A DNA stretch of 5,023 nt from RUG14199 sp045535205 (lineage in GTDB: Bacteria > Bacillota > Clostridia > Oscillospirales > CAG-272). The notes beneath the pieces are model-generated. The model made no database searches and was not told the origin of the DNA. It saw only the letters and a program-made list of their open reading frames with translations. The stretch spans positions 1 through 5,023 of the forward strand of contig JAZSLF010000044.1 of assembly GCA_045535205.1 (NCBI GenBank), in the 5' to 3' direction. The position numbers and the translations under genes were made by a program. Of the stretch, positions 1-4,246 are shown piece by piece (positions within the stretch are counted from its first letter, which is position 1; each line of letters starts with the position of its first letter).

Positions 1-633
1 GCTACGATCCGACTTTCCTCCCGAAGCTATCCCGAAGCGTAGTTCCATAATGTTCTTTTCGCGGACGGATAACCTGCTTAATGCAATACTCAGCAGCTGA
101 CGATCAACCTCGTCCTCTATATGCCGTTCGGTTATGTCGTCGTCCGTTCCTAAAATATCCGAAAGGAGTAGCTCGTTTCCGTCCCAATCCACATTGAGCG
201 GTTCATCGATTGAGATTTCGGTTTTGGTATTGCTTGTCTTGCGCAGAAACATCAGGATTTCGTTCTCGATACAGCGGGAGGCATAGGTCGCAAGCTTAAT
301 TTTTCGTTCGGTGTTAAAGGTGTTAATCGCCTTTATCAGACCGATACTGCCTATCGAGATAAGGTCCTCAATTCCGATACAGGTATTTTCAAATTTCTTG
401 GCAATGTATACGACAAGACGCAGATTATGCTCAATAAGTACAGAGCTGCGTGAACGGTCTCTTTCCATTTCTGCAATCAGCTCGGCTTCCTTTTCGGGAG
501 AAAGAGGAGGTGGAAGCGTATCGGGCCCGTTTATGTAATAATCGTCCTGACATTTCCACAAAGCACTCATTATTCTGCCGACAAAAATCCTGTAAGATGC
601 AACCGCATCAATTACTGCTTTTTTCAATATCAT
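1..633 (-). CDS. sigE: RNA polymerase sporulation sigma factor sigma-E, pro-form (3' end cut by window)
   Basis: Mother-cell-specific sigma factor of early sporulation, made as an inactive precursor and activated by SpoIIGA. The visible 211 codons read without a stop to the window edge; the Bacillus subtilis protein is about 239 residues, so roughly the last 25-30 are missing. Residues 1-32 form a pro-sequence ending just before YYINGPDTLPPPLS, equivalent to YYIGGSEALPPPLS at the B. subtilis cleavage point. Region 2 spans about 65-132 and includes RNLRLVVYIAKKFENT-like and IEDLISIGSIGLIKAINTF segments and the promoter -10 recognition helix ATYASRCIENEILMFLRK. Residues 143-166 hold DEPLNVDWDGNELLLSDILG, highly characteristic of sigma-E. 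Region 4 begins around 178 (SVREKNIMELRFG); the region 4.2 helix-turn-helix lies outside the window. ATG at 633 is preceded by GAGGAG with a 7-nt spacer, 12 nt after the spoIIGA stop, so the pair is one operon. Family assignment is near certain. Confidence 0.97.
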   Translation of the reverse strand, partial: MILKKAVIDAVASYRIFVGRIMSALWKCQDDYYINGPDTLPPPLSPEKEAELIAEMERDRSRSSVLIEHNLRLVVYIAKKFENTCIGIEDLISIGSIGLIKAINTFNTERKIKLATYASRCIENEILMFLRKTSNTKTEISIDEPLNVDWDGNELLLSDILGTDDDITERHIEDEVDRQLLSIALSRLSVREKNIMELRFGIASGGKSDRS

Positions 634-640
634 CGTCCCA

Positions 641-646
641 CTCCTC
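641..646 (-). promoter_or_regulatory. sigE ribosome-binding site overlapping the spoIIGA stop codon
   Basis: GAGGAG at 646-641 on the minus strand, 7 nt before the sigE ATG at 633. Its first base is the last base of the spoIIGA TAG stop codon (648-646). Ribosomes terminating on spoIIGA therefore sit on the sigE start signal, which suggests translational coupling between protease and substrate. The coupling is inferred; the overlap is directly visible. Confidence 0.85.
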
Positions 647-1494
647 TAAAATACAAGTGACTGCGGTACTATTCCGTCATAGCCGCCGTAATCAGCTACG
701 TTCTCAATTACCATTACCGCCTTCACGTTTATTCTTTGACCTTCATTAATTATATATAGCTCCGACGTAACAATGCCCACAAGAAGCTTCGATTCACCGA
801 CACGCTTTACAGAAACCACACGGGCACGTCTTTTGGTGTCCGGAGTCAGCTTTTCCATCGCCTCTATCCCTTGACACAAAAGCTCCACATCCCCTGACAA
901 GCTGTTTTTTGGAAAAATGCTTCTTTTGACAAATACTACAGGAAGTCCCGAAAGCTGTTCTATTATCAGATTTCCGGAATCAATAAGTACAGAAGCCTTT
1001 GCCTTAATGCCGAAGCATCTGAGCTCAAGTATACACTCCTTTGGCTTTGGTGTAACTATTACTGCCTTTAAAATAAAGCGTACAACAAAAACACTTAATA
1101 TCAGAACAAACAAAGCAGATGCTCCGTTTTTCATTGAAAAGGAAGAAGCATCTACGTCTCCGAGTGTACATATAAGAGACACGCCTCCTGCAAGCATAGC
1201 CCCTATTCCCCATAATACCATTGTATATTTCAAATAATTTATAAACCTGATGCCCTTGCCTATACAAATAAATATCATTAAAAAGCTGAGAATAAAGCTC
1301 AGCAAAAGAGAGAGCAGACCGTCAATGCCCATATAAGTTATAAAAACCCCCGACAAAGCACCGACAGATGCCGAAGCAATTCCCTTCAACGCCGTAAATC
1401 TCCTTTTAAGCAGCCAAAAGGTCAAATACAACGATATAAAATCCATTGAAAAATCGATCAGAAACAAAACGTCTGCATACAATACGGTTTTCAA
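646..1494 (-). CDS. spoIIGA: SpoIIGA, membrane aspartic protease that processes pro-sigma-E
   Basis: Integral membrane protease that removes the pro-sequence of sigma-E in the mother cell after a signal from the forespore (SpoIIR in characterised species). The 282-residue product is a little shorter than the roughly 309 residues of B. subtilis. The N-terminal half shows five hydrophobic segments at about 5-28, 33-55, 57-78, 88-110 and 124-147. The C-terminal half is the cytoplasmic protease domain, with the catalytic aspartate in the signature IDSGN (Asp172, residues 171-175) followed by GLPVVFV, as in the SpoIIGA family. It ends with YGGYDGIVPQSLVF, matching the conserved family tail. The start codon is TTG at 1494: an in-frame TGA lies four codons upstream, GAGGGG sits 5 nt before it, and the N-terminus MKTVLYADVLFLIDFSMDF aligns with known SpoIIGA starts. 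It is the first gene of a two-gene operon with sigE downstream. Confidence 0.96.
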   Translation of the reverse strand: MKTVLYADVLFLIDFSMDFISLYLTFWLLKRRFTALKGIASASVGALSGVFITYMGIDGLLSLLLSFILSFLMIFICIGKGIRFINYLKYTMVLWGIGAMLAGGVSLICTLGDVDASSFSMKNGASALFVLILSVFVVRFILKAVIVTPKPKECILELRCFGIKAKASVLIDSGNLIIEQLSGLPVVFVKRSIFPKNSLSGDVELLCQGIEAMEKLTPDTKRRARVVSVKRVGESKLLVGIVTSELYIINEGQRINVKAVMVIENVADYGGYDGIVPQSLVF

Positions 1495-1499
1495 GACTA

Positions 1500-1505
1500 C
1501 CCCTC
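1500..1505 (-). promoter_or_regulatory. spoIIGA ribosome-binding site (decides TTG start)
   Basis: GAGGGG at 1505-1500 on the minus strand, 5 nt before TTG at 1494. The in-frame codons upstream of the TTG are GTC, GTA, GGG and TGA, so no earlier start is possible. The next possible starts would lose the conserved N-terminal residues. Confidence 0.8.
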
Positions 1506-1544
1506 ACATTGATTATTTGATACACTCACGTGTCTTGCCTATAT

Positions 1545-1577
1545 ATTGTAAGGTAAATTCAGCAAATAATATGTCAA
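1545..1577 (-). promoter_or_regulatory. Probable spoIIG operon promoter with long -35/-10 spacing
   Basis: Minus-strand -35 TTGACA (1577-1572, perfect) and -10 TACAAT (1550-1545, 5 of 6) are separated by 21 bp instead of about 17; no good -10 hexamer lies at 16-18 bp. The B. subtilis spoIIG promoter is known for the same peculiarity (22-bp spacing), being a sigma-A promoter that needs phosphorylated Spo0A to fire. The predicted transcript starts near 1538, giving a leader of about 43 nt before the spoIIGA TTG. The site lies just downstream of the terminator of the preceding gene. That the same regulation applies here is inferred from the matching architecture and gene context. Confidence 0.65.
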
Positions 1578-1578
1578 A
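1572..1578 (+). promoter_or_regulatory. Candidate Spo0A box overlapping the spoIIG -35
   Basis: The plus strand reads TGTCAAA, a 6 of 7 match to the 0A box TGTCGAA. It covers the -35 hexamer of the spoIIG promoter, the placement known for activating 0A boxes at spoIIG in B. subtilis. Because TTGACA is itself close to the reverse complement of the box, part of the match is unavoidable, so the confidence is limited. No second well-matched box was found one helical turn upstream. Confidence 0.4.
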
Positions 1579-1608
1579 TGAGAACACCACTTTATACTTT
1601 TAACAAGC

Positions 1609-1637
1609 AAAAAGCCGACAGCTTTCGCTGTCGGCTT
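1609..1637 (-). terminator. Intrinsic terminator of the dockerin/DUF4838 gene
   Basis: Perfect 11-bp stem, AAGCCGACAGC (1637-1627) pairing with GCTGTCGGCTT (1622-1612 when read on the minus strand), closed by a GAAA tetraloop and followed by a run of five T then TTGCTTGTT-like U-rich sequence. It lies 16 bp past the TGA of the DUF4838 gene and upstream of the spoIIG promoter. There is no T run on the other side, so it works only for minus-strand transcription. The central 24 bp are identical to the terminator at 4199-4222. Confidence 0.93.
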
Positions 1638-1652
1638 CGTGTTAAATGTCGA

Positions 1653-3884
1653 TCAGTTCATAAGATCCGCATAGGGATTTTCGTATCTGTTGAGATCGCT
1701 TGTGATGTATCTGTTAAGATTTACAGAATGCTTGGGGTCATCACAGGGATTGGGTCTCTGACCGGGGCCTGCGTACCAATCTTCCCATCTTCCCGAAAGA
1801 ACTTCAAGTCCGAACCAGCTAAGAAGAGGAGACTCGTTATAGCTCTTTGAACCGAGACTTGTAACGTACATACCGGGTGTGAAGTTGTACTGCTGCATGA
1901 GACCGTATACGTAGTCGTATCTCTGCATAGATTCAGGATCATTCGCAATACTGCCGCCGTTTGCTTCAAAAGCACCGCATACAGCAAGGAAGTACATGGG
2001 GATACTCATCTTGTTGATTCTGTCATAATAAACAGAATCACTTTCTGCTCTTGCGTTTATAAAGAGCTGATCCATTTCTTCAAAGTGCTCATACATATAG
2101 CTGAGGCTGTAGAGGTTGCCGGGCCAGTCATAGTTATTTGTAAAGCATCCTGCCTGGTTGCCCGCTTCATCAGCCATATAGAGATATTCCTTAATGTATT
2201 CCCAGCCTTCGCCGTAAGCATATTCAAGGAATTCGTTGAGAGTCTGATCAAACTCACCCTCTGACATATAAGGATTCCACATACACTGAGCTGCCAGATA
2301 GTCTCTGATAGGCTCAAATGTCAGAGCTCTGTTGGCTCCGCCGTAGTTACCTTCGTAGTAAATACCGTCAACACCGTGTTCAGCAAGGTATCTGAAGTCT
2401 TCCCTGATATTAAGTATGTTGGGACAGGGAGCGATGAAATAATAGAAGTTATAAGCGTAGTACCAAAGGAAAATTCTGTCTGCGATCTCGCACCAGTATT
2501 CAAAGTAATATCTTTCTTCCCAGTTTGTAAAGCCCATTGTGTTACCGTAATCGGAACAATCGTCAGAGCCGTATGTATGGTTGTTACAGCCGTTCCAGCA
2601 GTAAGCAACTACAAGACCCTTATTAGGCTTTGTAACAACGGGAGGAATACGTGCAGAACCGTAAGCGATAAAGTAGATTTCCATTTCGGGCCATATTGCA
2701 CGAACGTTTTCGGAAACGATGTTGTTAAAGCGTACAATCGTACCTGCTACGGACTTTTCTTCCTGATATATTGCCTTACATTCTGAACACCAGCAGTAGT
2801 TTTCGTTATCGTTCCAGGATACAGAAAGTCTTGTCATTGTAACGCCTACAATATAGGAATTGTTTTCCCATGTTGCTCTGTCTCTTACAAGGTCACAGCA
2901 CCAGTTGATTGCGATCTGGTGATTTGTCCAATTTGAAGGAGCAAGACAGGGCTGCTGTGCAGCACTGATTCCAAAGATATATTCAAAGGAATGAGCGTTT
3001 ACCCAAACGTTACCGTCACCATAACCGTACTTGGGGTTAAGAAGCATAACGTTATTTGTATGAGAGTTGACCTTATTGGATACAAAGAGGAACGCTGCAT
3101 CTTCATCCCAGGTTCCGCAGCTCCATCTGAGAGTGTTAACACATCTGTAAGTAAACTGAGGATCATATGTATAATCAAGTCCTGCAGGAACACTTACCTT
3201 GCCTTGAGGAAGGAAATCGTCACAGCCGTATTCCCATACACGCATACCAAGGTATTCTTTTGCAAAATCCATAACAGCGTACATATTACCACGCTGATAT
3301 CCGCCGATCATGTAAAAGTCGCCTTTTTCATCTATTCTCCAGGTATAAGCTTCCTTGCCGTGTGCCCCGGAGGCATCATGAACGAGATAAATATGATGCT
3401 GTGCATAAGGGGTATAAGTAATATTAAGCTCGTATCCCATAGCAGCCTTAATAAAGTTTCTGAGCTGACGGGAAGCATAATGATAGTTCTCATATGCATA
3501 GAAGCCTTCCTGAGGGTCAGCTACTACAATATCATAAGTAGAAATATCATTACCTGCAATAAGAAGCTCTGAAACAGCCCTGGAAACAGGTGATGCACTG
3601 AAGCTGTCTATAACACAAGCAAGATACATCTTAATTAAAACAATATCTCTTGAGTTAATCTTGCCGTCGCCGTCAAGGTCTGCAGCCGCAGTATTGATCG
3701 AGTGAGCTTGTATTGAGGTCACATACTTTTTGAGCAACAATGAGTCAATGGAATTGACCACACCGTCATTGTTAAGATCGCCTGCGGTAGTAACTGCAGC
3801 AGAAACAGGTGATGCAGGAACCAGCATAACAAGCGTTGTCAAAAGCATTGCAAGTGTCAACACAATTGAAATTAACTTTTTCAT
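1653..3884 (-). CDS. Secreted dockerin-containing DUF4838 (glycoside-hydrolase-like) protein
   Basis: A 743-residue exported protein, probably acting on an extracellular glycan; the substrate cannot be read from sequence. Residues 1-29 are a signal peptide (MKKL start, hydrophobic core, VSA-A cleavage). Residues 36-88 are a type I dockerin with two calcium loops, DLNNDGVVNSID (36-47) and DLDGDGKINSRD (69-80), implying attachment to a cohesin on a scaffoldin. About 101-240 resembles the alpha/beta domain that precedes GH20/GH67-type barrels (GGYQRGNMYAVMDFAKEYLG, 194-213). The DUF4838 core follows: DNENYCWCSECK (359-370) with a C-x-C-x-x-C cluster, IFLWYYAYNFYYF (471-483), EHGVDGIYYEGN (502-513) with Glu511 a possible active-site acid, then EFLEYAYGEGWEYIKEYL. 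The ATG has AAGGAG 7 nt upstream and a consensus promoter. Gene is monocistronic by its own promoter and terminator. The downstream half is about two-thirds identical to the gene at 4247-5023. Family membership is firm; enzymatic activity is inferred. Confidence 0.94.
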   Translation of the reverse strand: MKKLISIVLTLAMLLTTLVMLVPASPVSAAVTTAGDLNNDGVVNSIDSLLLKKYVTSIQAHSINTAAADLDGDGKINSRDIVLIKMYLACVIDSFSASPVSRAVSELLIAGNDISTYDIVVADPQEGFYAYENYHYASRQLRNFIKAAMGYELNITYTPYAQHHIYLVHDASGAHGKEAYTWRIDEKGDFYMIGGYQRGNMYAVMDFAKEYLGMRVWEYGCDDFLPQGKVSVPAGLDYTYDPQFTYRCVNTLRWSCGTWDEDAAFLFVSNKVNSHTNNVMLLNPKYGYGDGNVWVNAHSFEYIFGISAAQQPCLAPSNWTNHQIAINWCCDLVRDRATWENNSYIVGVTMTRLSVSWNDNENYCWCSECKAIYQEEKSVAGTIVRFNNIVSENVRAIWPEMEIYFIAYGSARIPPVVTKPNKGLVVAYCWNGCNNHTYGSDDCSDYGNTMGFTNWEERYYFEYWCEIADRIFLWYYAYNFYYFIAPCPNILNIREDFRYLAEHGVDGIYYEGNYGGANRALTFEPIRDYLAAQCMWNPYMSEGEFDQTLNEFLEYAYGEGWEYIKEYLYMADEAGNQAGCFTNNYDWPGNLYSLSYMYEHFEEMDQLFINARAESDSVYYDRINKMSIPMYFLAVCGAFEANGGSIANDPESMQRYDYVYGLMQQYNFTPGMYVTSLGSKSYNESPLLSWFGLEVLSGRWEDWYAGPGQRPNPCDDPKHSVNLNRYITSDLNRYENPYADLMN

Positions 3885-3919
3885 ATATACTCTCCTTCTG
3901 ATTATAAAATTACATAATA

Positions 3920-3948
3920 ATTATAATATAAGAACCGCTAAATGTCAA
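3920..3948 (-). promoter_or_regulatory. Perfect-consensus sigma-A promoter of the dockerin/DUF4838 gene
   Basis: On the minus strand TTGACA (3948-3943), a 17-bp spacer and TATAAT (3925-3920) match the vegetative consensus at all 12 positions and in spacing. The predicted start near 3913 leaves a leader of about 30 nt, with AAGGAG (3897-3892) 7 nt before the ATG at 3884. The leader is too short for a riboswitch. No clear operator or catabolite-response palindrome was seen, so any control would have to act through a site not recognised here. Confidence 0.88.
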
Positions 3949-4034
3949 TGATAACCAACCATTATTTACTTACAGCTTATATTTTTGCTGTTTTGCACAA
4001 ATATTTTTCTTTGCTTTTGTAAAATATAACTCAC
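3949..4034. other. AT-rich spacer upstream of the DUF4838 promoter, nothing recognised
   Basis: Very AT-rich sequence between the promoter and the structured island. It contains a short ACAGC/GCTGT inverted repeat (about 3972-3991) with a 10-nt AT loop, too weak to interpret. It has no open reading frame of note. The low GC contrasts with the island that begins at 4035. Confidence 0.5.
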
Positions 4035-4190
4035 ACAAAAAGCCTCATAATGTCTTCTGCGTATACCAAGTCACCGAAGGCAACCTGTGCCCCTCTTGCA
4101 AAAAAAACGCAAGCATTCTTTACGGAATACTTGCGGGCCCGTTATCCAAACGAACACTATTTCCTTTCGGAATAATTGAGTCCTCTTTGT
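4035..4190 (-). ncRNA. Candidate structured RNA or MITE-like element (unidentified)
   Basis: A 156-bp GC-richer island between two AT-rich flanks. The ends are imperfect inverted repeats. On the minus strand ACAAAGAG (4190-4183) pairs with CTTTTTGT (4042-4035), then after a small internal loop CTCA (4180-4177) pairs with TGAG (4047-4044). Inside are three hairpins: TTCC-GAAA-GGAA (4172-4161); an 11-bp stem CGCAAGTATTC/GAATGCTTGCG (4135-4125 with 4118-4108) followed by eight T; and CAGGTTGCC-TTC-GGTGACTTG (4087-4067, 9 bp). Five wobble pairs across these stems are G.U in minus-strand RNA and would be C.A mismatches in plus-strand RNA, so the folded strand should be the minus one. I do not recognise an Rfam-type family. 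No dedicated promoter is evident between it and the upstream terminator, and no target-site duplication was found, so transcript versus inactive repeat is undecided. Confidence 0.4.
4100..4135 (-). terminator. Terminator-like hairpin with T8 tract inside the island
   Basis: Minus-strand CGCAAGTATTC (4135-4125), 6-nt loop, GAATGCTTGCG (4118-4108): 11 bp including one G.U, followed directly by eight T (4107-4100). On form alone it is a good intrinsic terminator for minus-strand transcripts. It lies about 60 bp past the terminator of the upstream DUF4838 gene, so it could be a back-up terminator or an internal part of the structured island. Confidence 0.6.
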
Positions 4191-4192
4191 CT

Positions 4193-4222
4193 AAAAAAAG
4201 CCGACAGCTTTCGCTGTCGGCT
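4193..4222 (-). terminator. Intrinsic terminator of the partial DUF4838 gene
   Basis: Minus-strand AGCCGACAGC (4222-4213), GAAA loop, GCTGTCGGCT (4208-4199), followed by a run of seven T (4199-4193, the first pairing into the stem). It lies 24 bp past the TAA of the partial DUF4838 gene. The 24-bp stem-loop is identical to that of 1613-1636. Confidence 0.94.
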
Positions 4223-4246
4223 CAGCAATTAAATTTTTACAGATAA

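Noticed and set aside
522..529. CGGGCCCG palindrome occurring here and at 4134-4141
   Set aside because: An 8-bp self-complementary GC sequence inside the sigE coding region and inside the island; the shared flanks are only a few bases, so this is coincidence.
311..749. Plus-strand open frames over the sigE and spoIIGA region (311-538, 450-749)
   Set aside because: They lie antisense to two confidently identified genes, have no ribosome-binding site and encode low-complexity, non-protein-like sequence.
1647..1653. TGTCGAT on the plus strand, 6 of 7 to the 0A box, about 110 bp upstream of the predicted spoIIG transcript start
   Set aside because: It overlaps the stop codon of the DUF4838 gene and lies beyond its terminator, further out than the distal boxes known at spoIIG. 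A single 6 of 7 match is expected by chance.
2376..3572. Plus-strand open frames of 136 and 193 codons inside the DUF4838 gene (2376-2786, 2991-3572)
   Set aside because: They are mirror frames of a long, homology-supported coding region and show no start signals or recognisable domains.
3972..3991. Short ACAGC...GCTGT inverted repeat upstream of the DUF4838 promoter, considered as operator or terminator
   Set aside because: The stem is only 5 bp with a 10-nt AT loop and there is no suitable T tract on the minus strand. It does not match a catabolite-response element.
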